In this document: positions 7,187 through 14,219 of the stretch, one piece after another
Layout of the letters: each line of letters starts with the position of its first letter
How positions within the stretch are numbered: position 1 is the first letter of the stretch
NCBI GenBank assembly: GCA_045586105.1
Contig: JAZMZS010000248.1
Span: forward strand, 1-18,772
Direction of reading: 5' to 3'
Length of the DNA: 18,772 bases
DNA from: JAZMZS01 sp045586105
GTDB taxonomy: Bacteria > Bacillota > Clostridia > Oscillospirales > CAG-272
Notes under the pieces: generated by a model
Seen by the model: the letters and a program-made list of their open reading frames with translations, nothing else
Told to the model about the DNA's origin: nothing
Databases searched by the model: none
Made by a program: the position numbers and the translations under genes

Positions 7187-8359
7187 TCAGTTTTGCCGAT
7201 CTACCGTTACCTTCCCGTCGGTGCATTGTACGATACAGCCCTCGGGCAGATAGCTCATCCAGTTATCAAGCTTCGGCAGGGCGGTCCAATCGGCTACGCT
7301 GCCCTTGAAGACCAGCCTCTCGAGCGCCGTGCAACCCCGGAACCAGCTGCTGTCCAGATCCGTGATACCGATTGGCAGAGTTGCTTCCCGCAGAGAAGTA
7401 CAGCCGTTGAACTGCTGCGTACCTATCCACGTTATTGCGTCGTGCAGTACGATGCTCTCAAGAGCCGTGCAATTCTGAAAGGTCTGCGGATAGAGCTTGG
7501 TAATAGATAAAGAGAGTGTGACGCTCTCAAGTGAAGAACAGCGGTTAAATACGCTGCTCATAAGGATTTTGACCGTGTCCGGTATAACGATCGATCTGAG
7601 ACTCACGCAATCGGCAAATGCCCCCGATCCGATCGACGTTACGCTCGGCGGGATCGTGATGCCCGTGAGCTGCTTACAGCTCCACATTGCCGCATCTCCG
7701 ATAAAGCGGGTGCTCGGGTGTATGCTTACCGACGCTGCGTTTTTGTCGATCACACGGAATAGATACAGATATTTGTTGTCGGAGTTTCCGAGATATATGC
7801 AGTTTTCATGTTCTTCTCCGAAAAGCCTGTCGCAGAGATCAAACGCATCCGTGCCGATCTCTCTCAGACTGTTCGGAAGTGTAACCAAATTGAGTGCGTG
7901 GCAATCCTGAAACGCACAGTGGTCCATGCTGATCACCCCTTCGTTCAAGGTGACTTTCCAAAGAGAATGGCAACGATTGAAAGCGCGGTATCCGATGCTT
8001 TTTATGCTGCCGGGGATCTCAAGGTATTTCAGGGTATCGCAGCCTGCAAAGCCCTCGGGGAGTATGCAGGATACGGGAGCGCCGTCGTGGACAGAGGGTA
8101 GTGTGACGTTCGACGACTTGAATTCGGCGCTCATCCTTACGCCGTAAGAGTTATCGGGTTGAAGCTCAAATTCAAGCTCCCCCTCGGCAAAGCCGGAGCC
8201 GTTGCTTCCGGGTACGGGGGATTGCGTATCTGCCTGCTCGGAGGCTTGCTCCGTCGTTATGGTGCCGCTTGACTCTGCTTCGCCCTGCGAGCAGGCAGAG
8301 AGCGTGAGCGCGATCACCGCCGTTAAAATGAGTAATACCAAAATCGCGGATCGTTTCAT
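7187..8359 (-). CDS. BspA-like leucine-rich-repeat (LRR_5) lipoprotein
   Basis: 390 residues. A signal peptide ends in the lipobox LSAC (Cys23), followed by a Ser/Glu/Thr-rich linker to about residue 55. From residue 107 to near the C-terminus there is a run of ~23-residue repeats, each beginning with Cys-x-x-Leu and containing a pattern such as LKYLEIPGSIKSIGYRAF; repeats start at 107, 130, 153 and 176. After an insertion with NCIYLGNSDNKYLYL, further 23-residue units resume (CKQL, CVSL, CSSL, CTAL, CTSL, CTAL). This is the treponemal/BspA type LRR, used by surface proteins for adhesion or polymer binding. ATG 8359 has AAGGAG upstream. It follows the second esterase by 41 bases on the same strand, so it is probably co-transcribed. 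The ligand is unknown. Confidence 0.88.
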   Translation of the reverse strand: MKRSAILVLLILTAVIALTLSACSQGEAESSGTITTEQASEQADTQSPVPGSNGSGFAEGELEFELQPDNSYGVRMSAEFKSSNVTLPSVHDGAPVSCILPEGFAGCDTLKYLEIPGSIKSIGYRAFNRCHSLWKVTLNEGVISMDHCAFQDCHALNLVTLPNSLREIGTDAFDLCDRLFGEEHENCIYLGNSDNKYLYLFRVIDKNAASVSIHPSTRFIGDAAMWSCKQLTGITIPPSVTSIGSGAFADCVSLRSIVIPDTVKILMSSVFNRCSSLESVTLSLSITKLYPQTFQNCTALESIVLHDAITWIGTQQFNGCTSLREATLPIGITDLDSSWFRGCTALERLVFKGSVADWTALPKLDNWMSYLPEGCIVQCTDGKVTVDRQN

Positions 8360-8400
8360 TTTTTCTCCTTAAACAATATCGTGCTTTATCAGTCTTTCAC

Positions 8401-10518
8401 TCAGCCTCTTCTCTCGGACAGCATCCAATCCACGGCGTTTGTGTTGTTGCCCGTGTAGTTGAAGATATCGTGTCCCTTGCCCTCGAATACGGTCAGAGCA
8501 ACGTCCGCTCCGCAGAGCTTCAGCGTTTCGTAGCAGGACTGCATAGATGACAGAAAGCCGTCGTTGCCTCCGCAGTACATACGGATGGGAGTGGACGCTA
8601 TTGCGCCGTAATCGTTGTAGTTTCCCGCCCCTCCCGTGAGGATGGCGGCGGCAAAGTAACCAGGGTGTGCTTCGAGGATATACAGCGAGCCTATCGAGCC
8701 GTAGGAGTGTCCCGTCAGATATATTCTATCTTTGTCTGCCGCCGTGTGCTGTGCGATATGGTCGATAAGATCAAAGGCAAGCTCACGCGTATATTCGGCA
8801 AATGGCCAGAACTGCCCGTCGGGGCATTGCGGAATGAGCAGTATCGCGTCTCCTCCGAGTTTGCTCAGAGCGTTTGTGAGAGGACTGTGAACGCCGATGT
8901 CGGCTACGTTTATGCTCTCTCCGCTCGCACCGTGCATGTATATCACGAAGGGATAGCTCTTATTTGCATCGTAGTTTGCGGGTAGATATATCTTGTAGTT
9001 CATGCGCGTGCCCTGACCCGAAAAGCTTCCCACCGTCCACGTTCCCGCCTTCGAGCTTGCAAGCACGCAGGTATGCGCGCCGAGAGACGCGTGCTTCGGA
9101 CAAAGCTCGGCAAGAGCGGATACGGGAGGCACAGAGGGGGTGGTCTTGTCCTTTGATGCATCGTAGGAAAGTCCCGTTCCCGATGCGATCTTCTCTATCC
9201 GATCGAAGGACTCGGAGAATATCTTTCCGCTTGAGAGCACGGCGTCATAAACGCCTGCCTCTATCTTACAAAGATACTCTCCGTAATAAGCGTCGTAGAG
9301 CATCGACGAAGCGGCAGATAGCGAGAGGGAGGAGCCTGCTATTCCCGAGAAAAAGCCGCTTCCCGCCGCCGTGTTGAAGGAGCGCGAGATATCAAATCTG
9401 TCGGTAATTATCACCGCGAACTTTGCATCTGAACGCACGCCTGTGTTGGTGGTGGAGTGATTGTGGCAGACAAATGTCGTGACCGTTCCGCCGTTGAGGT
9501 AGATGTTGGTGTTGCCCGACGTACCGTCCCCTCTGTTGCGGAATACGGCGATCTTGTTTACGGCAACGCTGCCCTCTATTCTGAGATTGAGCCTTCCGCT
9601 GTGCGAAGCGCCCGATACGACACCGCCTCTCGTGAAGAGTCCTATCTCGTTTACCGTTCCGCTCTGCAGCGTGATGTCGGCATTTCCCGTGTAGCTGTTT
9701 GTCTGTGCATTGTAATTGTGTCTGTCGCGTACCGATTCTACAGCTCCGTTCGGCTTCGTGTCCGCAACACCGCCGATAATGTAGGTTCCCTTAGGTGATA
9801 CGACGCCCGCTCCGAAGGTAAAGGGATTGAAGTGGCAGCGGAAGACGATGTTCTGCGTAGGCGAGCCGTCTGCGGGCTTGATTTCGATATTCTCAAGCTT
9901 TACGGGTCCCGACGTTATCCAATGTATCTGGTCTGAGGTGAGAAAACGCAGTCTTCCTCCTGTCATAGTTCCGTGCGTTCCCGTTATCGTGATAAGCTCC
10001 GAATGCGCAGGCTCGGTATAACCCTGCGTGATATCCATGTTTACATCCCCGAGCAGAACTATCTTGGATGAAATTCCGCTTCCCGCTATCTTTGCAATAG
10101 CACTTTCGACCGTACCGAGCGGGGAAGTACTCGAATAACCGTCACCGCTCCCGCCTGCCTTTACGTAGAGCACGTCTCCGGTCTGTACGGGTGGTGTGTC
10201 CCCGCCCTCGGGCTTTTGCGTGTCTGCGGGAACTTCGGTGTCTGCGGGAACTTCAGTGTCGTTGGGAGTCTCGGTCACCTTGTCCGTGTCTGTTGATAGC
10301 TCGGTATCGGATCCCGTGCCCGTGTCTGTCGAAACGTCCGTGCCCTCGGGGGCTTTTTCCGTGTCCGCTGTATCTTCGGCGGTGTCGGAGGAAACCGACG
10401 TGTCGGTAATATTTTGCGTAATTGTATCCGTGTCTGTGGCTTCCGTGCCGTTTTGCTTTTGTGCGCATCCGGACAAAAGCAAAACGGAGCAGAGCATGAT
10501 GGCTAAAGCTTTTTTCAT
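8401..10518 (-). CDS. Lipoprotein with beta-helix-like domain fused to a C-terminal alpha/beta-hydrolase esterase
   Basis: 705 residues. Signal peptide with lipobox LSGC (Cys18), then a Thr/Asp/Glu/Pro-rich linker to about residue 110 containing an 18-bp tandem duplication (10220-10255) that encodes EVPADT twice. Residues ~115-430 are strand- and Gly/Asn-rich with recurring short strands (NADITLQSG, LNLRIEGSVAV, TNIYLNGGTV), suggesting a right-handed beta-helix (pectin-lyase-like) fold. Residues ~485-705 form an alpha/beta hydrolase of the PHB-depolymerase/LpqC/CE1-like type: YMHGASG oxyanion region, GHSYG with Ser605, GGNDG with Asp653 and KGHD with His683 as likely triad. Expected role: surface esterase, perhaps deacylating plant cell-wall or other polysaccharides held by the beta-helix. 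AAGGAG precedes the ATG. Paralogue of the gene 20 bases upstream. The substrate is not deducible. Confidence 0.82.
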   Translation of the reverse strand: MKKALAIMLCSVLLLSGCAQKQNGTEATDTDTITQNITDTSVSSDTAEDTADTEKAPEGTDVSTDTGTGSDTELSTDTDKVTETPNDTEVPADTEVPADTQKPEGGDTPPVQTGDVLYVKAGGSGDGYSSTSPLGTVESAIAKIAGSGISSKIVLLGDVNMDITQGYTEPAHSELITITGTHGTMTGGRLRFLTSDQIHWITSGPVKLENIEIKPADGSPTQNIVFRCHFNPFTFGAGVVSPKGTYIIGGVADTKPNGAVESVRDRHNYNAQTNSYTGNADITLQSGTVNEIGLFTRGGVVSGASHSGRLNLRIEGSVAVNKIAVFRNRGDGTSGNTNIYLNGGTVTTFVCHNHSTTNTGVRSDAKFAVIITDRFDISRSFNTAAGSGFFSGIAGSSLSLSAASSMLYDAYYGEYLCKIEAGVYDAVLSSGKIFSESFDRIEKIASGTGLSYDASKDKTTPSVPPVSALAELCPKHASLGAHTCVLASSKAGTWTVGSFSGQGTRMNYKIYLPANYDANKSYPFVIYMHGASGESINVADIGVHSPLTNALSKLGGDAILLIPQCPDGQFWPFAEYTRELAFDLIDHIAQHTAADKDRIYLTGHSYGSIGSLYILEAHPGYFAAAILTGGAGNYNDYGAIASTPIRMYCGGNDGFLSSMQSCYETLKLCGADVALTVFEGKGHDIFNYTGNNTNAVDWMLSERRG
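10220..10255. repeat. 18-bp tandem duplication in the esterase linker
   Basis: GTGTCTGCGGGAACTTC plus one base occurs twice head to tail (10220-10237 and 10238-10255, one mismatch at the last base). On the coding strand it gives a duplicated Glu-Val-Pro-Ala-Asp-Thr unit, and changes in copy number would keep the reading frame. Confidence 0.85.
10337..10421. repeat. 85-bp exact direct repeat, copy 1 (esterase linker)
   Basis: Identical base for base to 12166-12250 in the upstream paralogue, while the sequence on either side has diverged. Both copies are read in the same frame and encode the QNITDTSVSSDTAEDTAD... linker segment directly after the lipoprotein signal. Confidence 0.95.
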
Positions 10519-10538
10519 GTGCTTTCTCCTTATTATAT

Positions 10539-12353
10539 TTACGCCCTCTGAGCGAGTATCCAGCGGATGAAATCGAGATCGTTGCCCGCTCTCGTGTAAA
10601 CACCGCCGTGTCCGAGGTCGTCGTACATTGTAAATTCAACGTCGCCGCCGTAGGTGTTTTTGAGGGTTTGTGCCATACGCTTCATCGGATTTGCAAATCC
10701 GTATTCGTCCTTGAGTCCGCAGTACATGCGGATCGGGGTCTTAACTATATTTCTGCACTCTTCGGCAGAGAAGCTCGTGCCGTACGAAGTGATGAACGCC
10801 GCTGCGAAGTAACCGGGATGCTCTGCGAGAAGCGTGAGCGTTCCGAGCGCTCCGAAGGAATGCCCCGAGATGTATATTCTCTGACGGTCTATTGAGACGT
10901 GGGTGCGCAGATGCTCTATCAGCTCCATCAGCACCTCGCGTGCAGTAGCCGAGAAGGGCCAATCCGAGTCCTCGAGTATCGGGCATTGCGGCATTATGAC
11001 CACCGCCTCGCCGTTCGTCTCTTTTATGAAGTTGCGCATAGCCGAGTGAATGCTGAACTCGGTCGTAATATCCATGTATGCCCCGCCTGCTCCGTGCAGA
11101 TACATGAAGAAGGGGTACTGCTTATCGGGGTCGAAATTCTTCGGGATGTATACCTTGTATTTCAAGACGACACCGGGGTGAAGCTCGCTTGAGAAGGAGG
11201 TAAGCGACCAGACACCGTCTGTTGTTGTGTCGAGCACACAGTCGTGGTCATGTCCGAGTGCGGCATTCTGAGGGCATTTATCCTTGAGCGGGGAAGCGCT
11301 TCCCGTAAAGAGAAGATAACCGTTCTCGTCTACGACCTTACCGCCGAAGCTCGCAAAGTCATCTTCATCTATTCGTCCGCTGTCTACGAGCGCACGGTCA
11401 ACTACGATAACGCCTTTGCCTGTGTAAGCGGAGAATCCTGTCGCATGAAGATACAGATATGCTCCATCCTCTATGTTTATGCGGGTGTTTTCTATAGGTG
11501 CTTTTGCGGATATGGTCATTCGATCAAAGCGCACACTCGAGCCGATCACCACCTTGCCGCCCGATACTATATTGAACTGCATCGAGCTGCTCGGAGCTCT
11601 GTGGAGAATTACCGTGTCCTCGAAAATGTAATCCCCCGCAAAGTTGAGCGTGCCGTTGTCCTTTATCATGAACATGCCCGTCTGCGTGCCGTTAGAACCA
11701 TCTGCCGTTTCAATAGTGCCGAGGTAGTTCGTGCCGTTTGTCGGGTCTTTTCCCGTAATTACAACAGGACCTCCCGTACGGGGAAGGGTAAAGCCGTCAG
11801 TGCCTATCCACGCCTTGCCGGGAATTACAAGATACCCGCCCGAAGCGGTAAGCAATCCTATCGCACCCGTACCGCCGAGTCCGCCGACCGTCTTTTTAGC
11901 AAGAGTCGGTCCCGAGCCGTTGTAGTCGTCGCTGCACGTGCCGTAGGGGTTTGTGCCGTTCACCGAATAAAAGGCAAGCTGTCCGGAGGTCCTTCGCGGT
12001 TCTGCGGGAATATCTACCTTCTCGGGCTTGGGAGCGGGAGCGATGGGTTCGTCATCCCCGGGGTCGCCGACCTCTGTAGGTCCTGTGATAACGGGAGGAG
12101 TAAATTCCGTTTCCGTTTCTGTCTCGGTATCGGTGTCTGTATCTGTATCTGTTTCTGTTTCTGTTTCCGTGCCCTCGGGGGCTTTTTCCGTGTCCGCTGT
12201 ATCTTCGGCGGTGTCGGAGGAAACCGACGTGTCGGTAATATTTTGCGTAACGATGTCCGTGCCGGATGAAGGTGAGGTGTTATCTGCCTTTTTGTTTGCA
12301 CAGCCCGACAGAAGCAGAACTGCGCACAGTAGTATAGAAAAAGCTTTTTTCAT
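10539..12353 (-). CDS. Lipoprotein with strand-rich N-terminal domain and C-terminal alpha/beta-hydrolase esterase (paralogue)
   Basis: 604 residues. Lipobox LSGC (Cys18), then a Thr/Asp/Glu linker containing eleven TE/TD dipeptides. Residues ~120-355 are Gly- and strand-rich and shorter than in the paralogue, probably a reduced beta-helix. The C-terminal ~220 residues are an esterase domain: YLHGAGG oxyanion motif, GHSFG with Ser499, LKDE with Asp549 and LGHG with His582. The two paralogues align through the esterase part (HPGYFAAA, TPIRMYCG and ATAREVL/EYTRELA segments) but not through the central domain. The ATG immediately follows the TAA of the uracil-DNA glycosylase with no gap, and its AAAGGAG lies inside that gene, so expression is tied to it. 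Surface location is supported; the substrate (acetylated or feruloylated polysaccharide would fit the family) is inference. Confidence 0.82.
   Translation of the reverse strand: MKKAFSILLCAVLLLSGCANKKADNTSPSSGTDIVTQNITDTSVSSDTAEDTADTEKAPEGTETETETDTDTDTDTETETETEFTPPVITGPTEVGDPGDDEPIAPAPKPEKVDIPAEPRRTSGQLAFYSVNGTNPYGTCSDDYNGSGPTLAKKTVGGLGGTGAIGLLTASGGYLVIPGKAWIGTDGFTLPRTGGPVVITGKDPTNGTNYLGTIETADGSNGTQTGMFMIKDNGTLNFAGDYIFEDTVILHRAPSSSMQFNIVSGGKVVIGSSVRFDRMTISAKAPIENTRINIEDGAYLYLHATGFSAYTGKGVIVVDRALVDSGRIDEDDFASFGGKVVDENGYLLFTGSASPLKDKCPQNAALGHDHDCVLDTTTDGVWSLTSFSSELHPGVVLKYKVYIPKNFDPDKQYPFFMYLHGAGGAYMDITTEFSIHSAMRNFIKETNGEAVVIMPQCPILEDSDWPFSATAREVLMELIEHLRTHVSIDRQRIYISGHSFGALGTLTLLAEHPGYFAAAFITSYGTSFSAEECRNIVKTPIRMYCGLKDEYGFANPMKRMAQTLKNTYGGDVEFTMYDDLGHGGVYTRAGNDLDFIRWILAQRA
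12105..12170. repeat. Hexanucleotide tandem repeat encoding a (Thr-Glu/Asp) linker
   Basis: Eleven consecutive 6-bp units of the form TTCCGT, TTCTGT, ATCTGT or close variants. On the coding strand they read ACnGAn and give the dipeptides TE and TD eleven times. The unit is a multiple of three, so slippage alters only linker length. Confidence 0.9.
12166..12250. repeat. 85-bp exact direct repeat, copy 2 (esterase linker)
   Basis: Exact partner of 10337-10421, 1829 bp away in the same orientation. It abuts and slightly overlaps the hexanucleotide repeat. Confidence 0.95.
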
Positions 12354-12917
12354 TTAATTCTCCTTTATTTCTTTAAGCTTCGCTGCGATGCTCTTCATAT
12401 CGTCGAGCATGTCTCCCTTCTTTTGGGGATCGCGGAGAAGCGCGGCGGGATGATATACCGCCGTCATGTGTACTCCCGCGCGTTCTATCCATTTTCCGTG
12501 GTCGCGCGTTATTCTGAGATCGGGGGAAATAAGCTTCATTCCCGATATCCTGCCGAGGCATACGATTATCTTCGGTCTTATTACTTTGACCTGAGCGCGC
12601 AGATAAGCGATACACGCATCCTGCTCGTCGGGCTGAGGATCGCGGTTCTTCGGCGGTCTGCATTTGAGGATGTTTGCTATATATACGTCCTCTCTCTTTA
12701 TATCTACGGCGTACAGATAACGGTCAAGGAGCTGCCCTGCCGCTCCGACGAAGGGCACGCCCGCTTTGTCCTCCGCTTCTCCGGGGGCTTCGCCTATAAA
12801 CATAAGCTCGGCGTTCTCGTTCCCGCATCCGAACACGCAGCTCGTCTTCGTTTGGTGAAGCGGACATTTTGTGCAAGCGCTCGCGGCGTCTAATATTTCT
12901 TTCATCTTTTCGTTCAT
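12354..12917 (-). CDS. Uracil-DNA glycosylase, family 4 (4Fe-4S)
   Basis: 187 residues, typical length. Removes uracil from DNA at the start of base-excision repair. The iron-sulfur cluster cysteines are visible: Cys15 and Cys18 (CTKC), Cys86 (NILKCRPP) and Cys102. The active-site motif GEAPGEAED is at 42-50 and the second motif YHPAALLR at 155-162; NILKCRPPKNRDP at 82-94 is the family block. I chose ATG 12917, which has GGGAG eight bases upstream; an in-frame TTG at 12932 would include that site and is less likely. It heads the minus-strand cluster and its TAA directly abuts the ATG of the first esterase, an odd partner for a DNA-repair gene. Confidence 0.93.
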   Translation of the reverse strand: MNEKMKEILDAASACTKCPLHQTKTSCVFGCGNENAELMFIGEAPGEAEDKAGVPFVGAAGQLLDRYLYAVDIKREDVYIANILKCRPPKNRDPQPDEQDACIAYLRAQVKVIRPKIIVCLGRISGMKLISPDLRITRDHGKWIERAGVHMTAVYHPAALLRDPQKKGDMLDDMKSIAAKLKEIKEN

Positions 12918-12965
12918 GGCCTTGTCTCCCAACGTGTGATATACGTACGGCTTTGTTTTTTCTTT

Positions 12966-12994
12966 ATTTTATCACAACAATATATCTTTGTAAA
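12966..12994 (-). promoter_or_regulatory. Sigma-A promoter of the glycosylase-esterase cluster
   Basis: On the minus strand TTTACA (12989-12994), 17-nt spacer, TAAAAT (12966-12971). The -35 box lies two bases from the -35 box of the divergent promoter. Confidence 0.65.
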
Positions 12995-12996
12995 TA

Positions 12997-13025
12997 TTGA
13001 AATAGATCGATTTTTATGCTAAAAT
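12997..13025 (+). promoter_or_regulatory. Sigma-A promoter of the YhaO/YhaN-like operon, extended -10
   Basis: TTGAAA (12997-13002), 17-nt spacer, TAAAAT (13020-13025) preceded by TGC, an extended -10. Transcription should begin near 13032, about 26 bases before the ATG at 13058 with GGAGG at 13046-13050. Confidence 0.7.
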
Positions 13026-13057
13026 ATTATTGATCACATCCCCTCGGAGGAATAAAT

Positions 13058-14206
13058 ATGGAAGCAAAGAACAAACTTCGGATAATGCATATAGCCGATG
13101 TGCATCTCGACTCGCCCTTCTCACGTCTGCCGCTTGACCGTGCGGAGATAAGGCGCAGAGAGCAAAGAGGCGTTTTTACCTCTATGATGATGTACGCAAA
13201 GAGCAGAAAAACGGATATCGTGCTGATAGCGGGAGATCTGTTCGATGTCGGCTACGCCTCCGAGCAGACGCTTGATATCATCACGCGCGAGTTTGAAAAG
13301 GCACCCGAATGCAGATTCGTTATCTCCGCGGGCAACCACGACCCATATTCCGCACGCTCTGCGTACAAGCTCAGAAGATTCCCTGACAACGTGTATATCT
13401 TCCCGTCGGCGGAGCTGTCGCGCTTTTCCTTTGACGATATCGGAGTTGACGTTTACGGCTGGTCATTTACCTCGGATACGCTCGAGGCGGATCCGCTTGC
13501 AGGAAAGTGTGCCGTGAGCACGGGCAACATCCCTCTTTTGTGCGCGCACTGCGATATGTCGTCTGCCTCGAGCAAGTACGCCCCTGTAAGCGAGGCGGAC
13601 ATCGAGAGCTTCGGCGCGGTGTACAGTGCTCTCGGCCATATCCACAGAGGCGAGGGAATAAAGAGAACGGCGTCGGGTGCGGCTTACGGCTATTCGGGAT
13701 GTCCGTCGGGGCGCAGCTTTGACGAGTGCGGCATCGGCGGTGCTTACGTAGCGGATATCGAACGTACAGCAGAGGGACGCTGCCTTGTGAACGTCAGCTT
13801 TGAGCCCTTCTCGGTCAGCACCTACGAATGGGAGCATATCGATATGACGGGGGTCATGACGCAATCGGAAGCAAGAGAGCGCATCGCTGCTTTGATCAAG
13901 GAGAAGGAGTACGGCGCTCACACCTCCCTCAGGCTTACTCTCCGCGGTATGACGGGAGCGGAAGCAGGCGGGTACGACGGCTATATCGCCGAGGAATTCG
14001 GGCTTTTCTCGCTTGAGATAAGGGACGAGACGACCCCGTCCTATGACAGCGCACGCTTCATGACCGATATGACCGTCAGAGGAGCGTTTTACAGAGTGCT
14101 CGCTCCGATGCTCGAGAGTGAGGATGAAGCGGAGCGGCGTATTGCCGCCGAGGCTCTGCGTGTCGGCTTTGCGGCGCTTGACGGCTCGGATATAACCAAT
14201 CTTTGA
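13058..14206 (+). CDS. yhaO: SbcD/YhaO-like calcineurin-type phosphoesterase (DNA repair exonuclease)
   Basis: 382 residues. All metallophosphoesterase motifs are present: ADVHLDS (Asp14, His16), GDLFD (Asp60), GNHDP (Asn93-His94-Asp95), CAHCD (His164) and GHIH (His194, His196), giving a two-metal nuclease centre within the first ~200 residues, followed by a C-terminal capping/adapter region. The N-terminus and the SMC-like ATPase 13 bases downstream match the YhaO-YhaN pair, a Firmicutes relative of SbcCD/Mre11-Rad50. Expected role: Mn-dependent nuclease on DNA ends or hairpins as a complex with the ATPase. The symbol is given by family resemblance; orthology is not proven. Confidence 0.88.
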   Translation: MEAKNKLRIMHIADVHLDSPFSRLPLDRAEIRRREQRGVFTSMMMYAKSRKTDIVLIAGDLFDVGYASEQTLDIITREFEKAPECRFVISAGNHDPYSARSAYKLRRFPDNVYIFPSAELSRFSFDDIGVDVYGWSFTSDTLEADPLAGKCAVSTGNIPLLCAHCDMSSASSKYAPVSEADIESFGAVYSALGHIHRGEGIKRTASGAAYGYSGCPSGRSFDECGIGGAYVADIERTAEGRCLVNVSFEPFSVSTYEWEHIDMTGVMTQSEARERIAALIKEKEYGAHTSLRLTLRGMTGAEAGGYDGYIAEEFGLFSLEIRDETTPSYDSARFMTDMTVRGAFYRVLAPMLESEDEAERRIAAEALRVGFAALDGSDITNL

Positions 14207-14219
14207 CGGGAGGCAGAAC

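Noticed and set aside
7107..8359. LRR repeats as a CRISPR-like DNA array
   Set aside because: The 23-residue periodicity is at protein level; the DNA units are not identical and there are no spacers.
11244..12269. 341-codon plus-strand open frame opposite the first esterase
   Set aside because: Low-complexity and Cys/Phe/Arg-rich translation arising from the linker repeat; the minus-strand lipoprotein explains the region.
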